A stretch of DNA of 64,000 bases from Fibrella forsythiae (GCF_017353175.1 NZ_JAFMYW010000007.1:372001-436000), one strand, 5' to 3'; shown: positions 50,501 to 59,596, numbered from the stretch's first letter. Notes: a model not told the origin generated them from the letters alone. A program made the numbers and translations.

Positions 50501-51172
50501 CCCGTAGGCCGTGTAGAAGACCCGCCCTTTGCCCTGGGTACGTACCCAGGTGTATGGTTCCTGCCGGTCGCCCTCCTTCCGGGCCGTCAGCACGGTCATG
50601 TCGGGGTTGAGGTTCTGGTGCACGTACGTTTCATCCCAGGAAGTAGTAAACGGAGCCAGCCCCTGCATCACCGGGTGGTTTTTGTTGACGATAACCGCCG
50701 CGATTGACCCCGTTTTGTGCGACTTGAACTGACCGCCGATCGTTTTGATATACCAGGCCGAATTCTTGAAGCAACCCGACGCCGAATGAAGCGGAATCAG
50801 GCCCTTTCCTCCTTCCACAAAACTCTTCATGGCCATCTCCTGCGACGGCGATAAACTATCATGGTTGGCGTAGATAATCAGGCCGTCGTAGTGACTCAGA
50901 TTTTCTTCGTTCAGATCATTGAGATTGGTCGTGTACGTCAGGTTTACGCCCTTCTTGAAGAGCGAAATAGCCAGCCAGGGCGCGTACTTACCCGAATCGT
51001 GGTGTTTGCCCGTGTTCCCCAGAAAAAGTACTTCGCCCCGCCGGGGGCCTGTCGCACCCGATTGACTCAGGTTTGTGCCCTGATTAGCGGGTTGCCGACT
51101 AGTTCGGGCAGTATTTGTGCAGCCCTGGTACAGCATGAACGCCAGCAGCAGGGGAAAAATAGACCATTTCAT
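47579..51172 (-). CDS. Modular lipoprotein: ThuA + PVC-type dehydrogenase propeller + HEAT + LamG-like + cupredoxin
   Basis: A 1197-residue lipoprotein (lipobox YQGC). Domains in order: ThuA-like (about 45-250; GLIPLHSASGCFKN, DETYVHQN); a beta-propeller of the membrane-bound dehydrogenase type (about 295-660; AMSWDERGRLWIVE, GPDGALWVADWYN) with two Ca-binding-like loops (DTNGDGKAD, DTNGDDKAD); HEAT-like helices (about 690-860); a LamG/DUF1080-like sandwich (about 890-1045); and a C-terminal type-1 copper domain. The copper ligands are His1105, Cys1173, His1178 and Met1182, with azurin's Cys-x4-His-x3-Met spacing. It probably oxidises or binds a sugar and passes electrons to copper, by inference. 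There is no c-type heme CxxCH. It is transcribed toward the ThuA and oxidoreductase genes' end of the cluster. Confidence 0.85.
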   Translation of the reverse strand: MKWSIFPLLLAFMLYQGCTNTARTSRQPANQGTNLSQSGATGPRRGEVLFLGNTGKHHDSGKYAPWLAISLFKKGVNLTYTTNLNDLNEENLSHYDGLIIYANHDSLSPSQEMAMKSFVEGGKGLIPLHSASGCFKNSAWYIKTIGGQFKSHKTGSIAAVIVNKNHPVMQGLAPFTTSWDETYVHQNLNPDMTVLTARKEGDRQEPYTWVRTQGKGRVFYTAYGHNDSTWTNPGFRELVNNGVLWALGEPVKKQIAQLTIPKVDIYDAAGIAIGDYTKRYMVPKMQEALKPEESVKLMQVPVDFDIQLFAAEPDITNPIAMSWDERGRLWIVESVDYPNTFLETDGAANDRIKICEDTNGDGKADKFTVFADKLNIPTSMVFANGGVVVAMAPHLVFLKDTNGDDKADVRENIMSGWEKNDTHFGPSNLQYGFNNKIWGVVGSGYNGTTRDGKLMNFRTGVYNLNPDGTNVDFLANTSNNTWGLGFSEDNNVFISTANNTHSAFYSMPSRYMQRNLPGSTMQAVQKIDGHYDSHTMTPNMRQVDVVGGFTSAAGHHFYTARSFPKSYWNRVAFVCEPTVRVIHNAVVEPNGAGFAEKDGWNFLASSDEWVGPVQAEVGPDGALWVADWYNFIIQHNVFVERQAPSQMVLPFKEQPRGQGNAFDSPLRDINFGRVYRVVYKKAQPYKPVTLSKNDPAGLIAALKSDNMFWRMTAQRLIVESKNTALLPDLYRIIASPEVDAIGLNSPAVHAIWTLHGLGTLSGSNNEAIQAVSAALSHKAAGVRKAAIDVLPRTGQTLDILQKVGLMNDPNLNVRMAAMLALAAMPPSDAVGAALYRASLQSENEADEWIGRALFAAAAVHREGFLAEATRNPGATTSEKSLNRRLLSGINQEVYALQRRATIALPPDVTGREIIVKGSAAKGNRDMEGFIVGQGGQDAGYGLYMKDGHLTMAVKQNGQVYTAATTDPLPEKFDFESRFVNNGDMIVLVNGKEMAKAKAPSLFTKPLADVIRSQRDVTTENSIGAYAGAYTTPFDFVGNVQNATLEVRKPTGAPPVTTAKAVTNDKATVLTIRVVEEQMKYDTKMITVKAGLPVVLTLENPDIMQHNLVICKPGMAEKVGKAADALSRDPKAVERNYVPQMPEVLASTKLVNPGESFTLEFTAPTQPGDYPFVCTFPGHWSIMRGVMRVEKAPAPASK

Positions 51173-51206
51173 AAGCGATTCGTCAGAAAGAAAAGGTGAT
51201 TGTCGG

Positions 51207-53285
51207 TTAAGGTTGAAGCCAGACCTGTTGAGTGAATGCCCCGTTTACGGCCGCGTCCCATACTTCGACGCGTACCCAGGTTTTGTTTTTAAGATTGGTC
51301 GTAAACCGGTACTGTCTTTTTCCGAATGGAAGGGTATTGGTCAGGTCAATACGCTCACGGTAGACCTGTTTCCCATCGCCGGAAATGATCTCGGCAAACG
51401 TGAGTGGAAACGTCCAGTTGATGTCGAGCACCACCGCTGCTTTTCCGTCGGCAGGTACGTTCAGTGTTTCACCCGCACCCTTTCCATTCACGGTAAAGGT
51501 GGGCAACATCACCTCGCCCGTGGTGACAAAAAACTTGCCCTGTTTCATCACGTCCAGAATGGGTTGCCAGCCCTGCTTGTAATCGGGTAATTTATCGAGC
51601 TGTAGGTAATTGACATTCAGGTGGGCGTACGTCTCATTCTCCGGCTCCATCGAGAAGATATCCGACTCAGCAATGACGTGCTTTTTATACCCCCAGTTGG
51701 CCATGTCGTCCATCAGGTCCAGCACACGCGGGCTGAGGCGCGGCAACGACAGATCAGCGGGGATGTTTTTCCAGGCAGCGCCGAAAAAATGGTCCGATTT
51801 GTAGAAGTCCTCGTCCTTGTATTTATCCGGAAAACCCGTTGATCCTTTGGTGCGGGCGTGGGCGGTCCAGGCAAGGCCATTCTCGGCTTCCAGCAGGTGC
51901 AGCATATCGGTCTTGTCGGCGATCCGATACACTTTTCCGTACCGTGGATCATTCGTCACAAACGGCATCTCGGCCTTGCGCGACATAATCCAGTAGACAG
52001 GTTTGGGAAAGAAGTCGAGCCAATGGCCGCCGAAAAAGTTGTTTGGTTCTTCACCGGGCAGCAGCAAAAAGTCCTTGTCTGATAGCCGCTCGCATTCACC
52101 GAACAGCGTCTTCAACTCCAGCAGCCGTTGCTCATCGGGCCCTTTCGGATGACCCGGACCGTGAAATTCGGCCAGGTGAACGATGTTGACGCCCGAATTT
52201 TTGAACACCTTCACGAAGTTGGGTATCTCTGGCACCGGCTTTCCAGCCAGCACGGTGTTCATGGTATGCTCGTTATGAAAATGGCTCGACATGGTTTTAT
52301 AGCCTGCCACTTCCGGATACTTGTCGTTATGGGTGAATTTTTTCACCTCGGCCAGCGCAACGGCGGGTTGATCGGTGCTGAGGAGACAGAAAAAGTTGAG
52401 CCGTTGCTGCGTACCCGGCGGTGCATTGACCCACGGCACCCAGCGTTTATCACCCATCAGATCCTGGCGAATACCGATACCGAAATCAGGCACCAGGCTC
52501 CGGTAATTGGTACCAAACCAGGTAAAATCCAGGTTATAGGCTTCGTCGAGCGGATAGAAATACTGGTGCGGCGCCGGAAAAACGGCCAGACTACCGTTGG
52601 CAGTACTGCCAATGATGGTCCGGTATTTTACGGCCTGTGCTTTGTTAAGTTGCTTCAGATCGACGGGCATCTGCTGAAGCTTATTGTCGGTGTCGGACCA
52701 GGAAAGCGTTGTCCAGCCCGGCCTTTTGCCCACCAGGCCAGCATCATACAGAATCGCCGTGGAATCGACCTGCGTAGCCATCACTGCCGCCACATTGACG
52801 AGCGGGCTACCCTGATACACCGTAATTTCGATGGCTCCGTTGAATGTGGCCGCGTGTGCGTCGCCAATGCGCAGCACGGTTCGGGTGCCCACCGTGGTTA
52901 CGCTGGCCTGGCGTTTGGTCAGCTCAACGGCGTGGGCCTTCGACGGCAGCTTGTTGGTTTTGTCGAAGAAGATGTTCCAGCCATTCTGCGAGATCAGATC
53001 CCGTTTGCCGATCGTTAACACAAAGGCCGGATTGAGGTCGGTTGCCAATTCGACGAAGCGCCCGCTTTTCGACAATTGCACGTGGCTAAAGAGTGGTTTT
53101 TCAGCGGCCAGATTAACGACCAGACGCCCGGTTTCTTTACCTGCCGCGGGCCAACTCAATACCAGTTCACTTCCCTGTCGACTAACGCTGGTCGGGCTAG
53201 TTTTAACGTACCTGGACAGATCGACGGGCACTTGTGCCGATGCGGTCAGCACTGTAAACCAGAACAGGAAAAGACAATTTTTCAT
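51207..53285 (-). CDS. Exported protein, possible CehA/McbA-like PHP metallohydrolase
   Basis: A 692-residue protein with signal peptide (MKNCLFLFWFTVLTASAQ). The N-terminal half (about 20-330) is beta-rich. The second half has clustered His and acidic residues that could build a PHP-type metal site: KTMSSHFHNEHTMN, VHLAEFHGPGHPKG, LLLPGEEPNNFFGGHWLDFFP, AWTAHARTKGS and VIAESDIFSMEPENE. This resembles CehA/McbA-family hydrolases of Bacteroidota, but I am not certain. A C-terminal beta domain follows. The gene sits between the DUF3823 gene (terminator between) and the large lipoprotein gene, so a role in handling the same glycan or glycoside is likely. Confidence 0.6.
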   Translation of the reverse strand: MKNCLFLFWFTVLTASAQVPVDLSRYVKTSPTSVSRQGSELVLSWPAAGKETGRLVVNLAAEKPLFSHVQLSKSGRFVELATDLNPAFVLTIGKRDLISQNGWNIFFDKTNKLPSKAHAVELTKRQASVTTVGTRTVLRIGDAHAATFNGAIEITVYQGSPLVNVAAVMATQVDSTAILYDAGLVGKRPGWTTLSWSDTDNKLQQMPVDLKQLNKAQAVKYRTIIGSTANGSLAVFPAPHQYFYPLDEAYNLDFTWFGTNYRSLVPDFGIGIRQDLMGDKRWVPWVNAPPGTQQRLNFFCLLSTDQPAVALAEVKKFTHNDKYPEVAGYKTMSSHFHNEHTMNTVLAGKPVPEIPNFVKVFKNSGVNIVHLAEFHGPGHPKGPDEQRLLELKTLFGECERLSDKDFLLLPGEEPNNFFGGHWLDFFPKPVYWIMSRKAEMPFVTNDPRYGKVYRIADKTDMLHLLEAENGLAWTAHARTKGSTGFPDKYKDEDFYKSDHFFGAAWKNIPADLSLPRLSPRVLDLMDDMANWGYKKHVIAESDIFSMEPENETYAHLNVNYLQLDKLPDYKQGWQPILDVMKQGKFFVTTGEVMLPTFTVNGKGAGETLNVPADGKAAVVLDINWTFPLTFAEIISGDGKQVYRERIDLTNTLPFGKRQYRFTTNLKNKTWVRVEVWDAAVNGAFTQQVWLQP

Positions 53286-53309
53286 CGTGAGAAGGGGCAA
53301 ACAAAGACA

Positions 53310-53351
53310 AAACCAGGGACTTCCATGTGCACCACATAAAGCCCCTGGTTT
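53310..53351 (-). terminator. Terminator of the susCD-DUF3823 operon
   Basis: AAACCAGGG (53310-53318) and CCCTGGTTT (53343-53351) form the stem. Read on the minus strand, it begins eight bases after the DUF3823 stop and is followed by a short T-rich run. It separates the uptake operon from the PHP-like gene. Confidence 0.6.
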
Positions 53352-53358
53352 GCGTAGG

Positions 53359-54096
53359 CTACTGCAATGTAACCTTCTGAACAGGCGTGTAGATCATATC
53401 TTCAACTCCCGTGATTTTCAAGCCAATGCGTACATATACGTAGCTCTGCGACGGTACCAGGGCAGGTACGTCGGCCGTGGTCAGGTTTACGGTGTTTAAG
53501 TCCGTAATAGCTGATCCGGCCAGGTTAGCCGCCAGGATGCTGTTACCCGCATCGACAAACTGCGATTTGTTCACGTACAGCGACACACGCTCCACCGTTT
53601 TGCCGTTGACAGCATCAGTGATCACTTTCTCCAGCTTCACGCTGCCCGCCACCTTACGGCCACTCACCGTGAACTGAGGCGAACGCACCATGTAATAAGG
53701 CGTCACTTCAATGTCCATCTGCTGGCTACCCCGCAGGTTCAGCGTCAGGCTATCGGGGTTGTTGGCAGCGGTACGTTTCCAGAGGAAAGGACCTTGTCCG
53801 TTTGGTACAATGAGCTTGTAATCGCCATCAAACAGCAAGGAGGTAAACGAGCCGTCCTGCGCAACAGGAACCCGGATGGAACTCCGGTTATTGTAGGCCT
53901 GCTGCCAGAGCTCGATAAACACCGGAAAGTCAGATACGTTACCCGTGGCCACGTTGGCGCTCTGCATCAGCAGGGGCTCACCTTTATACACGATGCGACC
54001 GGCAAAGGTCGATTTTGGGGGCTCGAAATTATCTTTATCGCAGGCGGCTAATCCGAGAAGCAGAAGGGCCAGTGCGGGGAAGCTAAACGTTTTCAT
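53359..54096 (-). CDS. DUF3823 lipoprotein, SusE/F-position glycan-binding candidate
   Basis: A 245-residue lipoprotein (lipobox LAAC, Cys near 19) of the DUF3823 family. It has an N-terminal Ig/CarboxypepD-like domain (about 30-115; GRIVYKGEPLLMQSANVA, VPVAQDGSFTSLLFDGDYKL) and a C-terminal beta domain (KLEKVITDAVNGKTVERVSLYV). Such proteins follow SusD in many loci and probably sit on the cell surface with SusCD, binding glycans. It lies 31 bases after SusD. The ATG at 54096 starts the lipoprotein signal; 54150 would overlap susD. Confidence 0.85.
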   Translation of the reverse strand: MKTFSFPALALLLLGLAACDKDNFEPPKSTFAGRIVYKGEPLLMQSANVATGNVSDFPVFIELWQQAYNNRSSIRVPVAQDGSFTSLLFDGDYKLIVPNGQGPFLWKRTAANNPDSLTLNLRGSQQMDIEVTPYYMVRSPQFTVSGRKVAGSVKLEKVITDAVNGKTVERVSLYVNKSQFVDAGNSILAANLAGSAITDLNTVNLTTADVPALVPSQSYVYVRIGLKITGVEDMIYTPVQKVTLQ

Positions 54097-54127
54097 GGTC
54101 ATAAAGTCTTGTGCTGTAGTGAGCATC

Positions 54128-55996
54128 TTATTGGTTAGGATTTCTGACAATGAGCGGGTTATTGTTCACAATGGCATCGCTGATGCGCGAATAGTAATTA
54201 CCCAGCCGGAAAATGTGGCTCTGCGTTACCCGACCCGACAACACCTTACGGAAGACCCATTTGTTGTTATTGGCCCCGCCTGGATTATACACTTTGTAGG
54301 GCCAGAGGCTGAATACCCTTGTGCTTGGCTCCGTAGCTTTGCCGGGTTGCGTGGTCAGGTCAGATGTACTACCATCCCACACGATGTGGGCAATGCGCCA
54401 CCGCTTGTAATCCCATAGTTCATGGTTCTCAAACGCCAGTTCTACTTTGCGCTCGTGCACGATTCGATCGAAGGTGATGTCTCCCGCCGTTAGGGGAATC
54501 ACCAGGCCAGCCCGGTCACGAACGGGTTTCATGTAAGAGGCTGCCAGCGCATTGTTGCCCAGCTCGAACGCTGCTTCGGCCGCATTGAGCAGCACTTCGG
54601 CGTAGCGATAACGTACCTGCCATACCTCGCTCTGCGTACCGATCTGGCCGGAACCAACCGCCGGGTCATTGTACTTACGCATGTAGAAACCGCCCTGCGC
54701 CGATCCATCATACCCTTCAATGGGACCAGACAGACCAACCACCTGCACCGATGCGCCATTAACCGTTTTCAACTGACCCAGTTTATCGCCCGACAGAATG
54801 CTGCCGTCACCCAGAATCAGTCCGGCCCAGATGTCGATTGAGCGATCTTTAAACGTAGCCCCCGGCACGAGGGCTGTACCCCGCAGGCGGGCATCGCGGC
54901 CGGCAAACAGGTCTTCCTGCTTATCGTAGTAGATGTAATCGTTGGCGTTGCCTTTGTTGATCGGCAGCGGCGCAAACGTGTTGTCTAGTTTCTCGTACGA
55001 TTGCACCAGGTTCAGCGACGGGTTCAGACGGCCGCCCCGTTCACCCTCTTCGGTGATGGCTCGAGGCTGATTGTCCAGCGCAAAGCCGTGGACCTTACCG
55101 CTTTTCAGCTTGAAATCCTCCACAAAAATCACTTCGGGGTTGTTCGCTTTATCGAGGAACAGCGCCGCGAAATTGTCAGACAGATCAGGCCGTTTCTGAT
55201 AGAGCGAATACAAGCCTGAGTTGATCAGTTCCTGCGAAGCCGCCAGTGCCGTCTGGTAATAGGCCGTTGCCTTTGAGGCCGGTATACCAACCTCACCGTT
55301 TGGCAATGATACCGACGGTGTGTTTACGCCGTACTTGGCAATAGACCCGGCATACAAGGCTGCCCGCGCTTTAGTGGCTACCGCCAGCCCATAGGTAGCG
55401 CGTGATTTTTCGCCGGGTGTGTTCGGTAAAATGGATTTGATGGCCTCCATTTCACTGATCACATAGTCGTAAATCTCCGATTCTTTGGCCCGCGCTTTCC
55501 GGAGTGGTGTGGCATCGCCGCTGTAATCGTAGGTCAACGGTTCCGTAATGAGCGGAACACCACCGTGGCGTTTTACCAGCTCAAAGTAGGCATTGGCACG
55601 CAGATACCGGCCTTCTGCCGAGAACCGGGCTTTATCGGCGGGGGTCAGCTTAGTGGCCGCTTCAACCCGCTGAATGAACAGGTTTATTTCGCGGATATAG
55701 CCGTAATCCCAGTAGCCCCAGTCGTCGTAGCTGTATTCCCGGTTCTGGTGCCGCCCGTAATCGCCCGAGGCAAACGCTTCATCGAAGCTGGCGTACAAAC
55801 CCATGTTACTAGGCTTTACCAGGTCAGGAATCCGGTTGTATAAATCCGTTACCGCCGATAACACCAACCGGGAGTCAGAGTAGACGTCATCCAGCAGGAG
55901 AATCGTCGTTGGCTTTACATTCAAAAAATCCTGGTCGCTCGAGCATCCACTACCCAGAGTGAGCGCACCGATCAACACACCTATATACTTTTTCAT
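54128..55996 (-). CDS. susD: SusD/RagB-family nutrient-binding lipoprotein
   Basis: A 622-residue surface lipoprotein (lipobox GSGC, Cys near 18) that captures a glycan or other ligand and forms the lid on SusC. It has the family N-terminus (DFLNVKPTTI), TPR-like helices with RYLRANAYFELVKRHGGVPLIT near 150-170, and the C-terminal region IVHERKVELAFENHELWDYKRW. It follows SusC by 30 bases. The ligand cannot be read from the sequence; the neighbourhood suggests an oligosaccharide. Confidence 0.95.
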   Translation of the reverse strand: MKKYIGVLIGALTLGSGCSSDQDFLNVKPTTILLLDDVYSDSRLVLSAVTDLYNRIPDLVKPSNMGLYASFDEAFASGDYGRHQNREYSYDDWGYWDYGYIREINLFIQRVEAATKLTPADKARFSAEGRYLRANAYFELVKRHGGVPLITEPLTYDYSGDATPLRKARAKESEIYDYVISEMEAIKSILPNTPGEKSRATYGLAVATKARAALYAGSIAKYGVNTPSVSLPNGEVGIPASKATAYYQTALAASQELINSGLYSLYQKRPDLSDNFAALFLDKANNPEVIFVEDFKLKSGKVHGFALDNQPRAITEEGERGGRLNPSLNLVQSYEKLDNTFAPLPINKGNANDYIYYDKQEDLFAGRDARLRGTALVPGATFKDRSIDIWAGLILGDGSILSGDKLGQLKTVNGASVQVVGLSGPIEGYDGSAQGGFYMRKYNDPAVGSGQIGTQSEVWQVRYRYAEVLLNAAEAAFELGNNALAASYMKPVRDRAGLVIPLTAGDITFDRIVHERKVELAFENHELWDYKRWRIAHIVWDGSTSDLTTQPGKATEPSTRVFSLWPYKVYNPGGANNNKWVFRKVLSGRVTQSHIFRLGNYYSRISDAIVNNNPLIVRNPNQ

Positions 55997-56026
55997 CGCT
56001 AATTATCTAAAAATTAGACAGTTGAT

Positions 56027-59000
56027 TTAAAAACCTAAATTAAGACCTACGTTAACCAGCTTGTTTTGCGGGTATTGCAGGCCGTTTTCATCCTGCACTT
56101 CGGGGTCGAGACCATACGAGCGGGCGTTGTCGATCGAGAACAGGTTATAGGTATTGACGAAAATGCGCAACTTCTGAATCTTCGCTTTGCTGGTCAGGCT
56201 TTGAGGCAGTGTGTAGCCAATTTCGTTGGTCCGGTTGCGGAAGTACGACACGCTCACCAGCCACCAGTCTGAGTTACGGTTCAGGTTGCTATGCCCTGTT
56301 TCATTGTACCGGAGCGGAATGTTTTTTCCCGGTATCCAGGGACTATCCGGGTTGAGCGGATCCTGCCGGTGCCAGCGGTCATCGAACAGGTAATGGGGTA
56401 CGTTACCCGTGTTCTGGAACGCATTCCGCTGCTCGTTGGTCCGGTTGAAGCCCATCAGTGAACCGGCCGAGAAGTCCATGGCGAAGTCGAAGCCTTTGTA
56501 GGAAATGGTGAAGAACAAACCACCCGACAGAATAGGCGTCTGGTTGATCGGATAGCCAATCGGCCGAACGTCGCGGTCATTGATGATCCCGTCACCGTTC
56601 ACGTCGTTATACTTCAGGTCGCCGGGAAGCATGGTTTTGTTACCCTGACCGTCGTTATTGATCGTATAGGCATTGATCTCGTCCAGCGACTGGAACTGGC
56701 CAACAACCTGGTAACCCCAGAAAATATCACTATACCGGTTCTCGCGCGAATCGCGGTATTGTAGTAGCGAATTACCGTACTTCGGATTGTAAGGGGACAG
56801 GAAGCGGCGACGGGCGTAGGACACGTTACCACCAACCGTGAACCGCAGCCCATTGGCCAGGCGACCGTTGTAAGCCAGAGAGGCTTCACCACCCGAAACG
56901 GCATCGCGCTCCAGGTTTTCCTGTGGCAGGCTGTAGCCCAGTTCACTAGGCACAAAAATGTCGCTTTTTACGGCCGGTAAGCCATCACGAACGCGTTTGA
57001 AATAATCGACCGTACCACTCAGTTTACCACCAAACATAACGAAGTCCATGCCTACGTCGGTCACCTTGGCGGTTAACCACGAGAGACGGTCATTGGCAAC
57101 ACCCCGGTCACGAGCAGCTACCGTTGTATTACCCGACATGATACCAATACCCGAGTTGTAACCGTAACCGGCGATATACGCGTATGGATCAAGGTTGGCT
57201 CCATTTGGCTGAACGTTGTCGTCACCCAGTTGACCGTATGATGCCCGCACTTTCAGGTCGGTCAGCACCTGGCTGGTACCCATCATGTTTTTGAAAAAGG
57301 CCTCTTCAGAGATGCGCCATCCTGCCGAAACAGACGGGAACGTACCCCAGCGTTTACTTGGCGCAAATTTCCACGAGGCGTCTCGCCGGGCGGCTACTTC
57401 CAGGAAGTACTTATCGGCGTAGTTGTAGTTGAACCGACCAACGTACCCAACCCGAGCCTGGGTGTTGTCGTTATCATTATACGTGTCCGTATCAGCGAAC
57501 TGGATCAACGGCAGCACATTGGTTTTTGGTACCGAGTGCACAAACACATCGCGCTCACGACGCAATAGGCGCTCGTTTAGCACCAGTGCGCTGATGTTAT
57601 GCTTACCAAAGCTCCGGTTGTAGACTAATTGAATCTGGCTGATCGACTCGTTAATGTTGTTTTTTGCCCGTTCGCGGTAAGGGTTCGAGCTACCACCCGT
57701 CAGGTTATACACCTGCGTGGTCGGGTTATATGTGTAGGTATCGTAGGTATACTCGAAGATGTCGCGCTGTAGATCACGGAACATATACGAGTACAGCCCT
57801 TTTAGCGTCAGACCAGCAATTGGCGTCTGGTACTCGCCCGTCAGCTGCGGCGTAACCGAGTTGATCGTTTCCTCGAAGAAACCGGCTGCTTTGTAGTTCA
57901 GATAGCCCCAGTTTGAGGCGGGATTACTGATTGTGTTCAGGTACGCCGGGTTGTCATTGGCAAAAGGTCGTTCGCTGGGCCGATTCCGGAAAATGGCGAA
58001 TTTGGGGGCGAAGTAGTCATCACCACCTGGTACGCCCGGGTTCTTCCGCGTTTCCTGACGGGCCGCTACGTTAACGCCAATCTTGATACGGTCGGTAATT
58101 TTCGCGTCGACGTTGGCCTGGAAGTTGGTCCGGTTGAAGAGAAATTCCCGCCCCAATACCGAGTTCTGATCCAGTCGGGTACCAGACACATAGTAGTTGA
58201 TTTTATCCGATCCTCCGCTGGCACTCAGGTTAATGTTCGACTGCGGTGAATTATTCTTTACGATATAGTCGTACCAGTCAAAGTTCTGGTAGCCATATTC
58301 GGTGCCCGCCTTATACTTGTCGAGTTCAGCCTGCGTATAGCTGGTCGTGCCGTTTTTATTGACTTCAGCTTCAGCCTTGGCTACGTTCCAATCGTAGGCG
58401 TTGAGTACCGTTGGAAAGCGCATCCAGTTCTGAACGCCATAGTAAGCGTCCAGGTTAATGGTGCTTTTCTGGTTGGTTGCACCCCGTTTGGTGGTAACGA
58501 TAATCACCCCGTTGGCCGCCCGTGACCCATAGATAGACGCCGAGGCATCTTTCAGTACGGTAATGTTGTCAACGTCGTTGGGGGCCAGGTTATCGAACTG
58601 CGATTTGTCTTTGGGAACGCCATCGATAATGAACAGCGGGTTACCTCCCATGTTCCGAATCTGGATATTGGCAGAAGCTCCCGGACGACCATCTGGCTGA
58701 CGAAACTGAACGCCGGGGATTTTTCCCGCCAGCATCCCTGTCACCGTGGTGGCGTGTACCCGGCCAATATCTTTCGATGACACAGCCGAAATAGCCCCCG
58801 TCAGCGATTCTTTCTTCTGGGTACCATACCCGACAACCACCACTTCATTCAGCGACTGATCGGTGGGTTTCAGGTCGATCGTGATCGTTGTTTGCAACCC
58901 AACCGTAACTTCCTGATTGATAAAACCGATGTAGCTGAAGGTTAAGATAGCGTTGGCGTCAGGTACGTCGATCTGAAAATTACCGTTGGCGTCGGTTGTT

Positions 59001-59596
59001 GTGCCGCGCTGGGTACCTTTCAGAACAACGCTTACACCAGGCAGGCCTTCGTTGTTAGCCCCATCCCGTACGGTTCCGCGCACGGTCTTGTCTTTTGGTG
59101 CCACTACACGCACCGTCATCGAGTTGGCATCAGCTCCCTGAAGCGACCCAACAGGCGACAGAAACATGGCATCACCTAGATCTGAGGATGCTTTCGTGCG
59201 TGATTCGGGATGCGGGGCGGCTGGTGCTTCATTTATAGGTTGAATGACGTAATAATCTGCCACCTTCTTGTAGGTCAGGTGCTGCGGCGTCAACAGGGCC
59301 TCAAGCGCACTCTCCAGATTCGAGAGGCGTATCGTACTCCCATCAACATACTTATTTGCGATCATCTGATCATTGATGGCAAAGCGAACATTATGTTGCC
59401 TGGCCAGCCGATCCAGCCAGTCGCGCAGGAGGCGTACGTTACTCCTTCGGCTCGATGCTGGCGCTGATTGCTGTAGTTGTGGCTTATCAGATGCCAGCGC
59501 AAAATCCTGCGCTGAGGCTGTTCCTGCGCCACCACCTATCAGAGACATGCCTACCAAACAGGCTGCTTTTCTTAAGGAGAGTAGTGTTCTACACAT
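56027..59596 (-). CDS. susC: SusC/RagA TonB-linked outer-membrane transporter with STN signalling domain
   Basis: A 1189-residue TonB-dependent importer. After the signal peptide (ends GTASAQ) comes an STN domain (about 50-115; NVRFAINDQMI, LESALEALLTPQHLTYKK), then a CarboxypepD-reg domain (about 165-250; GTVRDGANNEGLPGVSVVL). The plug (from about 265; EVVVVGYGTQKKESLTGAIS, then DNITVLKDASASIYGSRAANGVIIVTTKRG) and a 22-strand barrel follow. The STN domain marks trans-envelope signalling: it contacts the FecR anti-sigma protein encoded just upstream (47 bases), which controls the ECF sigma factor. It is the core of the uptake system. Confidence 0.96.
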   Translation of the reverse strand: MCRTLLSLRKAACLVGMSLIGGGAGTASAQDFALASDKPQLQQSAPASSRRSNVRLLRDWLDRLARQHNVRFAINDQMIANKYVDGSTIRLSNLESALEALLTPQHLTYKKVADYYVIQPINEAPAAPHPESRTKASSDLGDAMFLSPVGSLQGADANSMTVRVVAPKDKTVRGTVRDGANNEGLPGVSVVLKGTQRGTTTDANGNFQIDVPDANAILTFSYIGFINQEVTVGLQTTITIDLKPTDQSLNEVVVVGYGTQKKESLTGAISAVSSKDIGRVHATTVTGMLAGKIPGVQFRQPDGRPGASANIQIRNMGGNPLFIIDGVPKDKSQFDNLAPNDVDNITVLKDASASIYGSRAANGVIIVTTKRGATNQKSTINLDAYYGVQNWMRFPTVLNAYDWNVAKAEAEVNKNGTTSYTQAELDKYKAGTEYGYQNFDWYDYIVKNNSPQSNINLSASGGSDKINYYVSGTRLDQNSVLGREFLFNRTNFQANVDAKITDRIKIGVNVAARQETRKNPGVPGGDDYFAPKFAIFRNRPSERPFANDNPAYLNTISNPASNWGYLNYKAAGFFEETINSVTPQLTGEYQTPIAGLTLKGLYSYMFRDLQRDIFEYTYDTYTYNPTTQVYNLTGGSSNPYRERAKNNINESISQIQLVYNRSFGKHNISALVLNERLLRRERDVFVHSVPKTNVLPLIQFADTDTYNDNDNTQARVGYVGRFNYNYADKYFLEVAARRDASWKFAPSKRWGTFPSVSAGWRISEEAFFKNMMGTSQVLTDLKVRASYGQLGDDNVQPNGANLDPYAYIAGYGYNSGIGIMSGNTTVAARDRGVANDRLSWLTAKVTDVGMDFVMFGGKLSGTVDYFKRVRDGLPAVKSDIFVPSELGYSLPQENLERDAVSGGEASLAYNGRLANGLRFTVGGNVSYARRRFLSPYNPKYGNSLLQYRDSRENRYSDIFWGYQVVGQFQSLDEINAYTINNDGQGNKTMLPGDLKYNDVNGDGIINDRDVRPIGYPINQTPILSGGLFFTISYKGFDFAMDFSAGSLMGFNRTNEQRNAFQNTGNVPHYLFDDRWHRQDPLNPDSPWIPGKNIPLRYNETGHSNLNRNSDWWLVSVSYFRNRTNEIGYTLPQSLTSKAKIQKLRIFVNTYNLFSIDNARSYGLDPEVQDENGLQYPQNKLVNVGLNLGF

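Noticed and set aside
52128-53018. 296-codon plus-strand frame
   Set aside because: Antisense shadow of the PHP-like gene; low-complexity, no signal or motif.
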